In this document: positions 9,001 to 18,349 of the stretch, in pieces | How positions within the stretch are numbered: the stretch's first letter is position 1 | Layout of the letters: the number at the start of each line of letters is the position of its first letter | From: Adhaeribacter pallidiroseus | GTDB taxonomy: Bacteria > Bacteroidota > Bacteroidia > Cytophagales > Hymenobacteraceae | Reading direction: 5' to 3' | NCBI RefSeq assembly: GCF_003340495.1 | Contig: NZ_QASA01000001.1 | Location: forward strand, 1,364,001-1,428,000 | Length of the DNA stretch: 64,000 nt | Notes under the pieces: generated by a model | Told to the model about the DNA's origin: nothing | What the model saw: the letters and a program-made list of their open reading frames with translations, nothing else | Databases searched by the model: none | Program-made: the position numbers and the translations under genes

Positions 9001-10776
9001 CCATCCGGCAGTCTTTCGCGGGAAGTAACCGTTAAGTTGGAGCAAGACAGCATACCCGAGGTAGATGCGGAAGTCAGCATAACGGCCGGCGCCGGGAATC
9101 ACAACTCAGCAACGGCCACTATCCAAATAAAAGATGATGATTTGCCGGGTTTGGAATTAGTAATACAAACCAACCTGGTGGCAGAAGCCGCTGGTTTGTA
9201 CGCTACCAAAGCCACTCTCCGCCGGAAGGCTAATAGCAGCCCGGTAGCTTTTACCGCCAACATATCTGCCAATGTGCTAAATTCATTATTACTACCCACC
9301 AGTATTTCCCTGGCGGCGGGCGAAAACGAGAAAACGTTTGATATTGGGGTAGTGGATAACAGCCAGGCCGAGGGCGATAAAAAAGTAACGATTACGGCGG
9401 CCATGTTTGTGGCATCTTGTGGTTGCAGCGCGCCGCCCGCTTCTTCCGGTGCCGTGTCGGCTACGCTAACGGTAACCGATAATGATGGGGCCGCTTTACA
9501 AGTTTCCGCTGATCCGCTCACGCTGCCCGAAGGGAAAGTAAACGCCGGATTACTGCGCATCACCCGGAATACGGCTACAACAACTGCTCTTACCGTAAAT
9601 GTAACTTCTTCCAATACCCAAGAAGCTACCGTACCCGCTACCGCTACTATTCCGGCGGGTAAAGTTTTTGTGGAGGTGCCCATTACTACCATCAAAGACG
9701 CCACTGCCGATGGCAACCAGCAGGTTTACTTCCAGGCCAAGGCTACGGGTTTCTCCACCGGTTCGGCTTGGGTAATGGTTTCGGATTTAAATAAGCCGGA
9801 TCTCCAGATTTCTTCGGTGGTACTACCCGAAAAATCCCTCCAGGCTATGGCCGTGTTTAACTACCAGTTTTCGGTGAAAAATACCGGTTCGGTTACGGCG
9901 CCTACCGGTGCAGTAGTGCGCGGTTATTTATCGCAGGATGATTTGATTGATGACCAGGATACATTGATAATAGAAGATATTACGAAGGAACCCATCCCAG
10001 CGGGGCAAACCATTACGATCCCGAATGCTATTCCGGCGCCTAACTTGCCGGGTACGTACAAATTGCTTTTATGGGTGAACCCGGAAGCCAGCTTAACGGA
10101 GTTGCTATTAACAAACAACACTTCTAAACCGGTTAACCTTAACATTAAACCGGATTATACGGTTACGGCCCAGGTTAACGCAGCTTATTTTTTAAAAAAT
10201 ACTACAATTCCGGTAACTGGTTCGGCCGTACAGAGCGACGGAAAACCGGCAATGAATGAAAAGGTAGAAGTATACGTCATTACCCAAGGCTTGCGCCGGA
10301 CTATTATCGCCACCACCAATGGCACCGGTAATTATACGGCCGAGTTTACCCCATTGGCCAATGAAGCTGGCCATTATACGGTGGGCGCCAGCTTCCCGGG
10401 CATGAAAGCTACCAAAGAACAAGATGCTTTTGATATTTTGGGTGTACAGATTAACGAGGGCAAAATACCGCAGTTTAAAGTGGTTTTAAACGATACTTTA
10501 CGTGGTGCGGTGGTGATCAAAAACCTCAGCACCATCCGCCTAACTAACTTTACCCTTCAGCCGGTAACCTTACCGAACGGCGCTAAAATGCTCTTTAACA
10601 CCTTACCTACATTGCCCGGAAATAAAAGCGGTAACCTATCGTACAAAATAGTGGGTTCGGTTTTGTCGCCGGGGGCTAATTTTGAAGTAGCCAGTTTGCA
10701 GGCGGTTGCCCAGGAAGGTAAAATTCAAAAAAACGATATTTTTACTTTTGCCAGGCACCGCAAGCTTACGTGGTAG
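6055..10776 (+). CDS. Giant T9SS-exported protein, N-terminal part
   Basis: The first 1,573 residues of a giant surface or secreted protein; the frame ends at a premature stop, and the frame beginning at 10770 continues the same protein. Residues 1-38 are a signal peptide (VQAQ). Next come five repeats of about 81 residues (about 40-433), each with a YxDTDPG motif, GVHxLxxRAK and WSLxQRWLF. Then: Ig/PKD-like domains (about 434-700), a CARDB-like domain (about 702-829), Calx-beta-like repeats with LTVTDND or LDND endings (about 830-1240), a second CARDB-like domain (about 1247-1369) and an Ig-like domain. All are extracellular beta-sandwich modules typical of adhesins. The frame breaks near 10750: restoring one C (GCCCAGGCA for GCCAGGCA) joins ...FTFAQAPQAYVVADV.... 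Exact partner or ligand unknown. Confidence 0.85.
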   Translation: MCIGTPLNVTFWLRVTQSGLLFFLFLVVLFGNNPVQAQSNITRVEYYIDTDPGYGAGTPLTISPSKQLNDLSVSINPNSLANGVHELVVRAKNANEVWGLNQRWLFFKPYTSSDSPVKVSNITYAEYYLDTDPGFEKATPLALSPATDLSNLLININPTGLTSGVHQLNFRAKNANGAWSLTQRWLFLKPFTNTDKPNPAGNITRVEWYLDTDPGFGNGKQVNSTSATDLSNVLININPEDLSSGVHQLNVRAKDASEKWSLAQRWLFLKPFTNTDKPTPAGDITRVEWYLDNDPGFGSGKQVNITPATDISNVLININPEELTNGVHQLNVRAKDANEKWSLTQRWLLLKPYPKSVDPAPLAKISYLEYYIGKDPGLEKGTPIPTMQSTDIQDLNIPVDISALEIGDYTVFVRAKDTNGKWSLTNSWDFKVADVKLAISIGEVKNSFCAGNTLAIPFTIKGLYGNSNVFTAQLSNSIGDFKTFTNIGTLTSTKAGTINATIPVHIPAGIGYRVRIVASSPADTSGMNSKPITIGRPPEQYFTITGKTNTCLGTETYAVSEVEIGNVKYRWQLSGGGTIDTTGAKSSAKITWTKPGVYTLKFTPANACGIGSERTLQVAVFSTKPTLTPTITANNRSLQASAANTANGVASYQWYKDGVAIPNAVDASYYAGEDGSYTVQYTNACGAGPISKAVNIPVIEVPKTPDLVVQNVSSSKTVLAPNEEVTVTWQVGNIGEKPSTVDWTEQLYMQSPDGQNRTLLKQLEFANSKILSIGQTLARSEKFKIPAQFNIGNKGVFVVELVPGAAVQEGPGGNTNNTGVQTTPWTVKKLLTLELTTAQLTEGSSEKITAIVNRTGSLTSPLTVNIQLSQSGRFSFPATVTIPAGQAGSSFTIAAPDNKNLEGTLAAVLKITAPDFPEAKANITVLDNDKPSLTITQLPAKATEGQTITFKVATNLAPTQALEVFLTSDQPKRFAVAPEITIPSGSLSREVTVKLEQDSIPEVDAEVSITAGAGNHNSATATIQIKDDDLPGLELVIQTNLVAEAAGLYATKATLRRKANSSPVAFTANISANVLNSLLLPTSISLAAGENEKTFDIGVVDNSQAEGDKKVTITAAMFVASCGCSAPPASSGAVSATLTVTDNDGAALQVSADPLTLPEGKVNAGLLRITRNTATTTALTVNVTSSNTQEATVPATATIPAGKVFVEVPITTIKDATADGNQQVYFQAKATGFSTGSAWVMVSDLNKPDLQISSVVLPEKSLQAMAVFNYQFSVKNTGSVTAPTGAVVRGYLSQDDLIDDQDTLIIEDITKEPIPAGQTITIPNAIPAPNLPGTYKLLLWVNPEASLTELLLTNNTSKPVNLNIKPDYTVTAQVNAAYFLKNTTIPVTGSAVQSDGKPAMNEKVEVYVITQGLRRTIIATTNGTGNYTAEFTPLANEAGHYTVGASFPGMKATKEQDAFDILGVQINEGKIPQFKVVLNDTLRGAVVIKNLSTIRLTNFTLQPVTLPNGAKMLFNTLPTLPGNKSGNLSYKIVGSVLSPGANFEVASLQAVAQEGKIQKNDIFTFARHRKLTW
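6169..7353 (+). repeat. Five tandem ~243-bp coding repeats
   Basis: Five direct repeats encode the N-terminal ~81-residue modules of the giant protein. The third and fourth units (starting about 6658 and 6901, exactly 243 bp apart) are the most alike at DNA level, which suggests recent duplication or gene conversion. The first and fifth units are the most diverged. Confidence 0.85.
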
Positions 10777-13700
10777 CCGATGTTACCGAATTAAACGTGG
10801 TAACTTCGAGAAGTAAAGGCGAGCGTCAGGTAGAATTTAAACTGGTAAACAAAGGAATTGGAAGTACCGGCGAAGTAGCCCTTAACTTGCCTAAAGTAAA
10901 CTGGCTGCGGAGCGTTACGCCGGAGCGTATAGCCTCGCTGGCTACCGGTGACACGGCTACCGTAATTTTAAAATTTTTAGCCCTGGAGGAGGTGCCCTTT
11001 AGCTTTCCGATAAACGGCAGCATTGGCGTGGCTACTAAAAATGGTAATTCCTTTAGTCTTCCGTTTACTTTCGAGAAAAAATCAGAAACGGCAGGTAAAG
11101 TAAAAATTACGGTTACCAACCAGTTTACCTATTATTCCGAAGGGGCTCCCAAAGTAAAAGATGCCAAAGTCCAAATTAAGAACTACTTCACGGGCCAGGT
11201 TTACGCTGAAGGCTTCACCGATGCGGCGGGTAACTTTGCGGCCGGCAACATTCCGGAAGGTAAGCACCGGATTATCGTGGAGAAAGAAAAACATTTATCT
11301 TATAATAGCACGATCACCATTGATCCGGGAGAAACAACAGAAGCAAGCATTTTTTTAAATTATCAAGCCATTACCTTTAGCTGGAACGTAGTACCTACTG
11401 CCGTAGAAGATCAGTATGATATTACGTTAGAGGCGCAATTCGAAACGCACGTGCCCATACCGGTAGTAACTATTGATATGCCGAAAACCATGCCGCAGCT
11501 TTCGGGCAACGAGACATATGCTTTCAATGTAACCTTAACTAACCATGGTTTGATTACGGCGGAAGATGTAGCCTTAAACTTACCCAAAAATGATCCGGAG
11601 TACGAGTTTGTAACTAATTACGAACCGGCTGCCTTATTGGCCCAACAAAGCATTCAAGTACCGGTAACCATGCGCCGACGGAACGGTTCGGCAGCATCTG
11701 TCGCGTCAGGGGGGCAAACCGTGGCGGCGATTTCTCAGCTACTCGGGATGGATCCCTCCCAGTATAGTGCCATGGCAAGTCAAAGTTTGTCCTGCCAAGA
11801 CATAACTTATGTTGTCTATTGGTATAAATGTAACATAGTTACGGGGTTATGGGAGGAAAATGGGGTTATGTTCACATTTGATGGCCGGGTTTGCACAGGT
11901 AGTCCTGGTGGAGGTGGGGGCGGTATTCTCATTGGCGGTGGTGGATTTGGCGGGGGCGGTGGTTTTCCCAATTGTGCAATATGTCCTGATCCAAGCATAT
12001 GGGATGGTGACAAAAACTGGACTAATCCATTTAAAACTGAGAAAAAGAGTTGTGTACAATGCATAAATGATGTAATTGGAGCTGCTGCCGGCTGTGCAAG
12101 TGGCGGTGCAAGTGGATACATTGGGGCTGCATCGTGTAGTTTTGGCAATGGATTGGACGGAGGCAGTATTGGGCAAGCATATCTTAATTGCTTGCCTTGG
12201 CCTGTTCCGCCTCCAATTAGTTGTATTGTGGGCGTTATCACGGCCATCAACACCTGTGCAAATACAGAGGTTGCCGGCGCAAGTCTTGCTTCAAAAAGTG
12301 CGATTTTAGGTAATTATTTTAATACGGGCAATAGTATCATTCCACAGGCCTCCGAACCAGAATTAGGTGCAGTATTTAAACAAATTGCAAATAACTTACA
12401 AGTAGTTACAGACGCATACCAAGCTCGTGAAAGTTGGGCTAAAGAATACTTTGGTGATATAATAAAAAGTAATGCTTATGAAGATTTAGCTCCTAAGCTT
12501 GAAGTTTATATTGTTAATTTAGATTCTATTCCCAAAGCAACCCAACTTTCTATTCTTAATTCTATGAAAGGATATGAGATTAATGAAGTTGCTTTAAAGG
12601 CTTTTTTTAACCGGTGGCATACATCCCTTAACGCGCGAAATCTCGGTGTATTAGAACCTAATACTCAGTATCCGAATATTATTAATTGGAAGAAAATAAA
12701 AACTTATTCCGATACTATTATAGCGCAAATAAAAAAAGCAACAAACCTAGGTTATGCCTCTATTAATGAAATGTATGAGAAAGAAAATGCAGCTTTAAAC
12801 GAAATCCTGGACAACCAGCAACAAGCCGTTTGCGCCTCGGTAAAAGTACAAATCAATCAACGGCTTACCATGACACGGGAAGCTTTCGAAGGCACCTTGG
12901 ACATTTTTAACGGGCATCCTACCGATAAAATGGATTCCTTGAGCGTCGTTATTCAGATTAGGGATGCCAAAGGCGTACCCAGCAATGGCTTATTCGAGAT
13001 CCAAACCAAAGATTTAAAAAATCTCTCGGACATTACCGGCACGGGCAAAATTGCTGCGCAACAAAACAGCCTTGTCAAATTCCTGTTCATTCCCGAGCTT
13101 GGTGCGGCCCCTACGGAGCCGAAGGAGTATAATTTTGGCGGCTACGTGCGTTATTGGGACCCTTACGCGCAAGCCATGGTGACGTTGCCGCTAGCCAGTG
13201 TGCCGCTGACCATAAACCCCAGCCCGAACCTGATGCTGCATTACTTTATGGAGCGCAACATTCTGGGGGATGATGCCCTGACCAGTCCCGAAATAGAACC
13301 CACGGTTCCGGCGGAACTAGCCGTGATGGTCGAGAATCAAGGTTATGGTCCGGCCGTGAACATGACCATCGCTTCGGCCCAGCCCAAAATTGTAGAAAAC
13401 GAGAAAGGTTTGGCCATTGAATTTAAAATTATTGGCTCTAACTTCCAGGGGAAACCTAAAGAATTAGGAGTTACTGATATCAACTTCGGCACCATTCCGG
13501 GCCGGCAAACCCGCATTGGGCAATGGTACTTTACTTCTACGCTGCTGGGTAAATTTGTAAGCTACGAATCCAAAGTAGTGCACGCCAACAGCTTCGGCAA
13601 CCCGGAATTAAGTTTGGTGAAAGGCGCAAAACTCCACGAACTCACCCGGAGCATCCGGGCCTACGGCGCGAAAGAAGACAGCATCAACGATTTTCTGGCC

Positions 13701-16700
13701 AACGATATTTTTGATGTACACGATGAGCCGGATGTGATCTACTTCTCGCAAGGGCAACGCACCGAAAAAGTTTATCCGGCCAAATCAGGCAAGTTTTCGA
13801 CTTCCGTAGCGGCACCTACCTTTACGAATACCTTTACCGTTACAGCTTCTAAAGTGGGCTGGAATTTCGTTAAGGTCGATGATCCGGGTAATAATCAATA
13901 CGATGTGGTAAGCGTTACCCGCAGCGATGGCCAGGTAATTCCGATTACTAATGCGTGGCTCACTTTTGTTACGTTGCCGGTAAGCCGGCCACCGGTTTAC
14001 GAAAACAAATTCCATTTTGTAGATAAGCTTGCTTCGCTGCAACCCGTAACGTATACCGTGGTTTGGAAACCCCGGAACCGGGACGTGCCCAAAATCGTGC
14101 GCATAGAAGGCGCGCCCCAGGAAGTTGCGACTACTCAGGTTAAAAAACTGAAAGTAGTATTCGATAAAAGCATCAATCCGGCCACCTTTACCTACGAAGA
14201 CCTGCGGCTTACCTTGCAGGGCGGTCCGGATATTATAAATAAATCGGTGGTGGTAAAACCGCTGAATGCTACTACGTTTGAGATCGATTTATCGAAAGTA
14301 ACTACCGGCAACGGTTTTTATAACCTAACCGTGCAGGCGGCACAGGTGCAGGATATCTTCGGTATTAATGGTAAAACGGGAGTACAAGCAACCTGGCCCC
14401 AGTTTTTAGATGTACCCATTGTGCAGGAGTTCCGGGGTTTACCGGAAAACCGGGTGGCCCAGACCTACGATACCCTGCAGGTTTTCTTTAATTTGCCCAT
14501 TAATGTTTCTACCGTAACGCCGGATCGGTTTATTATTACCCGGAACAAGGTGGTGCAGCCGGGCAAAGTAATAATCGATTCCGTACGAGCCGACAACAAG
14601 CTGTTCTATCTGTCTGGTTTGAAAAATATTCTGACGCAGAGTGGGGTGTATGATTTTACCGTGGACTTGCCGCAAATTAAGTCGGTGGGCAATAAAGCGG
14701 GTTCCCTAAAACAAACCATTGCGCTGACAGTAGATAAAACCGGACCGGTAAACGTAAGCCTAACAAAGTCCAATACCGGAGGATTAGATGCCCAGCATTA
14801 TCCTTTTATCAATATCCAATTTAAAGAAGCAGTAGAGGGCTTTAATACGGCATCGGTACAACTTACCCGGAACGGCGAAATCTTGCCGCTGGCCATCACG
14901 CAATTGCTGCACCTGGATTCCACCGCCTGGGTAGCGGGTAACTTTGGCATGCTGACCTACCCGGAAGGCCAATATATTTTTAAAATAAATCTGAGCGGTA
15001 TAAAAGATGCGGCGGGTAATGCGGGTACCGGTTCCAAGCAGGTTTCCTGGACCGTGGATCGATCCGCGGGCATTTCGGTGACCAAACTCGCCATTACGCC
15101 GGATTTAGGGTTTTCCAATACCGATGGCATTACCTCGGGCGATTCTTTGCTCGTTTCCTTTAACCTAAGTGCCAAAGCTTCGCAAATAACCATTTCGCAA
15201 ATAGATTTAAGCGGGCAAATGGTGTTAAAGCATGTTTATAAAGTTGCGGCGGGAGCAGTTTCTATTCCGGTAATTCTGCAATCAAGCGGCAACACGGGTT
15301 TAAAAATTACGGCAACTGCTGAAAAGGGCGGCGTTGCCACTGCCGAGAAACGCTTCTTTGTGGATCAGGTGCCCCTAACGGCGGAGTGGCAGTTAAAGCC
15401 GGCGCCATCCTTGAAACGACAGTTAGATACGGTACAAATTGCCTTCAGTGCCAAACTACTCTCGACGCAAGAATTCCGGAATGCCATTCAATTAAAGCGA
15501 AACGGAGTATCGGTATCCATTAAAAATTTAAATTTTAAAGCAATAAACGATACGCTGTACCGAATATCCGGTATCCGGAGTACCAGCAGCCTGGCGGGTG
15601 ATTATCAATTGCTCTTTCAAACCCAAAATTTAAAAAAATACGGCAGTGGTCGAAGGGGCGAAAAAACTTTATCCGTAGACTGGACGGTGCAATCCTCAAA
15701 CCGAGCTCCGGTGGCGATTGCGGGCAACGACACGACTATTGCGGCGGCTGGCACGGTGGTTTTAAACGGTGCGGCTTCGAAAGATCCGGATCAGGATAAA
15801 ATTACTTACCGTTGGATTGCGCCGGCTGGTATTACTTTAAGCGATTCTTTAACAGCTAAACCTTCGTTTGTAGTGTCGTCGGCTAACCAGGGTAAAACGT
15901 ATGCTTTCCTGTTAATTGTGAGCGATGGCGCTTTATTTACGACCGATGTGGTGCAGGTACGCATTAATTTTGGCTGGAATTTCCGGTTTGGCGGTTCGGG
16001 CTCTGACCAGTTAACCGATGTAATCCGGACGAGTGATGGCGGTTACCTGGCCGGCGGCTATTCCGATTCCGGTGTAAGCGGCGATAAAAGCGAAGCAAGT
16101 CGCGGTGGCGTGGACTACTGGATTGTGAAAACCGATAAAGACGGGGCCATGCTCTGGAACAAACGCTACGGCGGTACATCCCAGGATTACCTGAACAGTA
16201 TTATTGCTACTAAAGACGGCGGTTATTTGCTCGGCGGCAGTTCTGCCTCTAGTGTCAACGGCGACCGAACCGCCACTAACCGGGGAAATCTGGATTACTG
16301 GGTGGTGAAAGTAGATAAGCTGGGTAACAAACAATGGGACAAAGCTTTTGGCGGGAGCGGCGCCGATGAACTGAAAAAAATTATTCAGATTTCTACCGGG
16401 GAGTTCCTGCTGGGTGGTTACAGTAACTCCCCGGTGAGCGGCGACAAGAGCCAGCCGAGCCAGGGGGGCACCGATTACTGGCTGGTAAAAATCAGCAGCA
16501 CCGGCACCAAAGTCTGGGATAAACGTTACGGCGGTAGTTTAGACGAAAAGCTGGGCAGCTTTACCCCCACCACCGATGGCGGCTTCTTCCTGGGCGGCAG
16601 TTCGGTATCCAACACCAGCGGCGATAAGAGTCAACCGAGCCGCGGCGGCAGCGATTATTGGGGCGTAAAAGTAGATAAAACCGGCAACTTACTGTGGGAT

Positions 16701-17582
16701 AAAACCTTTGGCGGCAGTGGCCAGGATGAGGTGTATTCCGTACGGCCCAGCAACGGCACAAACCTGTACTTAGCCGGTACCAGCACTTCCGGTAAAAACG
16801 GCGACAAGAGCCAGGCGAGCCGGGGCGGTAAAGATTACTGGCTGGTAAAGCTAGACGATAAAGGTACTAAAATATGGGACAGCGGCTTTGGGGGCAGCAA
16901 AGACGATGAGCTACAGGCCAGCACCTACACCACCGAGGGACAATACATTCTGGCGGGCCATTCTGTATCTCAGGAGAGTGGCGATAAAACCCAACCGAGC
17001 CAGGGCGGTAGTGATTACTGGATGGTGCAAGTAGACCAGGACGGCCAGAAAGTAGTAGATCAGCGTTACGGCGGCAGTGGCACCGAAGAACTAAGAACGG
17101 TTTTCCAAACCAACGACAACGGATTACTATTAGGCGGTCGGTCCAGTTCCGGAGTAGGCGGCGATAAAACCCAACCGAGTCAAGGTGGTTTGGATTATTG
17201 GTTAGTGAAAGTAGAAGCCATGGTAAAAAGAAATACCAGCCGGGTAGCTACTACCGTTTCACCCGCCAGGAACATCGTGTTACCGGATAGTCAAGAAGAT
17301 AAACCGGAACTTAAAAATCTGGTATTGTTCGAGGTTAAGCCAAATCCATTCGCGAACAAAGTAACTATTAGTATCCTGGTGCCAGCAAGTCAGCTTATCA
17401 ATTTAAAAATTTATGATCCGCAAGGTCAGGAATTAACTACTTTATACCAAGGTAAAGTAGAAGGAGGCAAACGATATGCCTTAGATTGGCAACCCAATGA
17501 GCAGTTTTCTACCGGTTTGTACATTCTCAGATTATATACTGCAGGAAAAACGTATCAGCAGAAAGTAATCTTTGCTAAGTAA
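10770..17582 (+). CDS. Giant T9SS-exported protein, C-terminal part with sorting domain
   Basis: The second frame (2,270 codons from a GTG) of the giant protein; it lacks its own signal peptide, so it is a continuation and not a separate gene. With one base restored the whole gene 6055-17582 is 3,843 codons. Order: Ig-like start; carboxypeptidase-regulatory-like domain (about 11096-11360, GNFAAGNIPEGKHRIIVEKE); a Gly- and Cys-rich stretch (11770-12290); an AT-rich helical stretch (12300-12840); Ig-like domains, several of the SbsA/Big_5 type (KLKVVFDKSINPATFT, about 14100-15350); a PKD domain (15700-15960, DPDQDKITYRW); seven ~60-residue GGYLxGG...DYWxVK repeats (15976-17220). It ends with a type A T9SS sorting domain (EVKPNPFANKVTI...GLYILRLYTAGKTYQQKVIFAK). 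Export across the outer membrane by T9SS follows from that domain. Confidence 0.87.
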   Translation: MVADVTELNVVTSRSKGERQVEFKLVNKGIGSTGEVALNLPKVNWLRSVTPERIASLATGDTATVILKFLALEEVPFSFPINGSIGVATKNGNSFSLPFTFEKKSETAGKVKITVTNQFTYYSEGAPKVKDAKVQIKNYFTGQVYAEGFTDAAGNFAAGNIPEGKHRIIVEKEKHLSYNSTITIDPGETTEASIFLNYQAITFSWNVVPTAVEDQYDITLEAQFETHVPIPVVTIDMPKTMPQLSGNETYAFNVTLTNHGLITAEDVALNLPKNDPEYEFVTNYEPAALLAQQSIQVPVTMRRRNGSAASVASGGQTVAAISQLLGMDPSQYSAMASQSLSCQDITYVVYWYKCNIVTGLWEENGVMFTFDGRVCTGSPGGGGGGILIGGGGFGGGGGFPNCAICPDPSIWDGDKNWTNPFKTEKKSCVQCINDVIGAAAGCASGGASGYIGAASCSFGNGLDGGSIGQAYLNCLPWPVPPPISCIVGVITAINTCANTEVAGASLASKSAILGNYFNTGNSIIPQASEPELGAVFKQIANNLQVVTDAYQARESWAKEYFGDIIKSNAYEDLAPKLEVYIVNLDSIPKATQLSILNSMKGYEINEVALKAFFNRWHTSLNARNLGVLEPNTQYPNIINWKKIKTYSDTIIAQIKKATNLGYASINEMYEKENAALNEILDNQQQAVCASVKVQINQRLTMTREAFEGTLDIFNGHPTDKMDSLSVVIQIRDAKGVPSNGLFEIQTKDLKNLSDITGTGKIAAQQNSLVKFLFIPELGAAPTEPKEYNFGGYVRYWDPYAQAMVTLPLASVPLTINPSPNLMLHYFMERNILGDDALTSPEIEPTVPAELAVMVENQGYGPAVNMTIASAQPKIVENEKGLAIEFKIIGSNFQGKPKELGVTDINFGTIPGRQTRIGQWYFTSTLLGKFVSYESKVVHANSFGNPELSLVKGAKLHELTRSIRAYGAKEDSINDFLANDIFDVHDEPDVIYFSQGQRTEKVYPAKSGKFSTSVAAPTFTNTFTVTASKVGWNFVKVDDPGNNQYDVVSVTRSDGQVIPITNAWLTFVTLPVSRPPVYENKFHFVDKLASLQPVTYTVVWKPRNRDVPKIVRIEGAPQEVATTQVKKLKVVFDKSINPATFTYEDLRLTLQGGPDIINKSVVVKPLNATTFEIDLSKVTTGNGFYNLTVQAAQVQDIFGINGKTGVQATWPQFLDVPIVQEFRGLPENRVAQTYDTLQVFFNLPINVSTVTPDRFIITRNKVVQPGKVIIDSVRADNKLFYLSGLKNILTQSGVYDFTVDLPQIKSVGNKAGSLKQTIALTVDKTGPVNVSLTKSNTGGLDAQHYPFINIQFKEAVEGFNTASVQLTRNGEILPLAITQLLHLDSTAWVAGNFGMLTYPEGQYIFKINLSGIKDAAGNAGTGSKQVSWTVDRSAGISVTKLAITPDLGFSNTDGITSGDSLLVSFNLSAKASQITISQIDLSGQMVLKHVYKVAAGAVSIPVILQSSGNTGLKITATAEKGGVATAEKRFFVDQVPLTAEWQLKPAPSLKRQLDTVQIAFSAKLLSTQEFRNAIQLKRNGVSVSIKNLNFKAINDTLYRISGIRSTSSLAGDYQLLFQTQNLKKYGSGRRGEKTLSVDWTVQSSNRAPVAIAGNDTTIAAAGTVVLNGAASKDPDQDKITYRWIAPAGITLSDSLTAKPSFVVSSANQGKTYAFLLIVSDGALFTTDVVQVRINFGWNFRFGGSGSDQLTDVIRTSDGGYLAGGYSDSGVSGDKSEASRGGVDYWIVKTDKDGAMLWNKRYGGTSQDYLNSIIATKDGGYLLGGSSASSVNGDRTATNRGNLDYWVVKVDKLGNKQWDKAFGGSGADELKKIIQISTGEFLLGGYSNSPVSGDKSQPSQGGTDYWLVKISSTGTKVWDKRYGGSLDEKLGSFTPTTDGGFFLGGSSVSNTSGDKSQPSRGGSDYWGVKVDKTGNLLWDKTFGGSGQDEVYSVRPSNGTNLYLAGTSTSGKNGDKSQASRGGKDYWLVKLDDKGTKIWDSGFGGSKDDELQASTYTTEGQYILAGHSVSQESGDKTQPSQGGSDYWMVQVDQDGQKVVDQRYGGSGTEELRTVFQTNDNGLLLGGRSSSGVGGDKTQPSQGGLDYWLVKVEAMVKRNTSRVATTVSPARNIVLPDSQEDKPELKNLVLFEVKPNPFANKVTISILVPASQLINLKIYDPQGQELTTLYQGKVEGGKRYALDWQPNEQFSTGLYILRLYTAGKTYQQKVIFAK
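11906..11963 (+). repeat. Glycine-rich coding microrepeat
   Basis: A GGT/GGC/GGG run encodes two poly-glycine blocks separated by ILIGGGGF inside the giant protein. It is flanked by cysteines (VCTG before; NCAIC after). Low-complexity glycine hinges like this usually separate folded modules. Confidence 0.7.
15976..17220 (+). repeat. Seven tandem ~180-bp coding repeats
   Basis: Seven units, each opening with a FGG or YGG motif (RFGGSGSDQL, RYGGTSQDYL, AFGGSGADEL, RYGGSLDEKL, TFGGSGQDEV, GFGGSKDDEL, RYGGSGTEEL) and each carrying GDK..PS.GG..DYW.VK. Seven units of about 60 residues would suit a closed seven-bladed beta-propeller; that fold is inference. Confidence 0.85.
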
Positions 17583-17593
17583 AGAAAAACGAG

Positions 17594-17643
17594 TTTAACC
17601 CGATTACCCGCTTCGTATTTTTAAAAGAGGTAATCGGGTTAAA
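17594..17643 (+). terminator. Hairpin after the giant gene
   Basis: A perfect 15-bp inverted repeat, TTTAACCCGATTACC at 17594-17608 and its complement at 17629-17643, starts 12 bp after the stop codon. It lacks a T-tract, so it may act with the second hairpin downstream. Confidence 0.7.
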
Positions 17644-17696
17644 GGTGTTCGAGTATTTGCCGGATTCCTGATTAAAGCCGAAGCAATCTAAAATTT

Positions 17697-17759
17697 AAAA
17701 AAAGTCTATGAGCCATTGGGGAACGCTTTGGGCGCGCCGGTGGCTAATAGACTTTTTTT
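17697..17759 (+). terminator. Rho-independent terminator
   Basis: Arms 17697-17715 and 17741-17759 pair over 19 bp with one mismatch. The outer part is a seven-A run paired with a seven-T run, so the transcript ends in a U-tract. It serves the giant gene and could also work on the minus strand. Confidence 0.85.
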
Positions 17760-18349
17760 GCATATAATCATCTTGTTGTAATTCAGTGGTAATAAATACG
17801 CGTTAAGGCATTAATGTAGAAGGTACGGATTGGCTGCTATTTTTAAATTTGAATGCACTTGGCTTTGTTAATGCCTGAATAATTTAAAAAGAATGTTAAA
17901 CTAAGTAACAGGACAAATTAAAAGGTATATTACTCTATAAAAAACACGCGGCTAAACTATTGAATTTTAAATATATAGAACATATTTTGTCTTGATACTT
18001 GTGTCTTACTACTTGTGTCTTGTTACTTAGTTGTGGTACATGCGAAATGGTTACCCTGTTACTCGCCCATACTTCAGCACTGGCAGATCAGCGAAAATTT
18101 GAGATTCTTACCACTAACTTCCGGCTAGTAATTCAGATTCTTTAGCAGCCGCCAAACGGAATGCCGTTAAATCCCTCGTGTCTATGCCGTACCTGCCGCG
18201 AGGGAGAAAATTATTTATTATTTATTAGGTAGATTTATTGTTCAGCATGTAGTCTTCCTGGAAATTTTTAAATTTATTCTTGGCCAGCTCGCGCCTAAGT
18301 TTTCTCGAACTTTATTCTTTATAGGAATTGCGCTTTTCTAAATTGCCGG
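17760..18349. other. Intergenic region with dispersed repeat
   Basis: No coding signal. It contains one copy of a dispersed AT-rich repeat (17911-18030, listed separately). The remainder is AT-rich leader before the hydrolase gene at 18350. Confidence 0.4.
17911..18030 (+). repeat. Dispersed intergenic repeat, family 3, copy a
   Basis: It opens with GGACAAATTAAA and ends with a pyrimidine-rich block of CTTGATACTTGTGTCTT-type words repeated with slight changes. The same two landmarks, about 100 bp apart, recur at 50457-50590 and 52044-52165. The middle is not conserved enough to align by eye. Confidence 0.55.
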
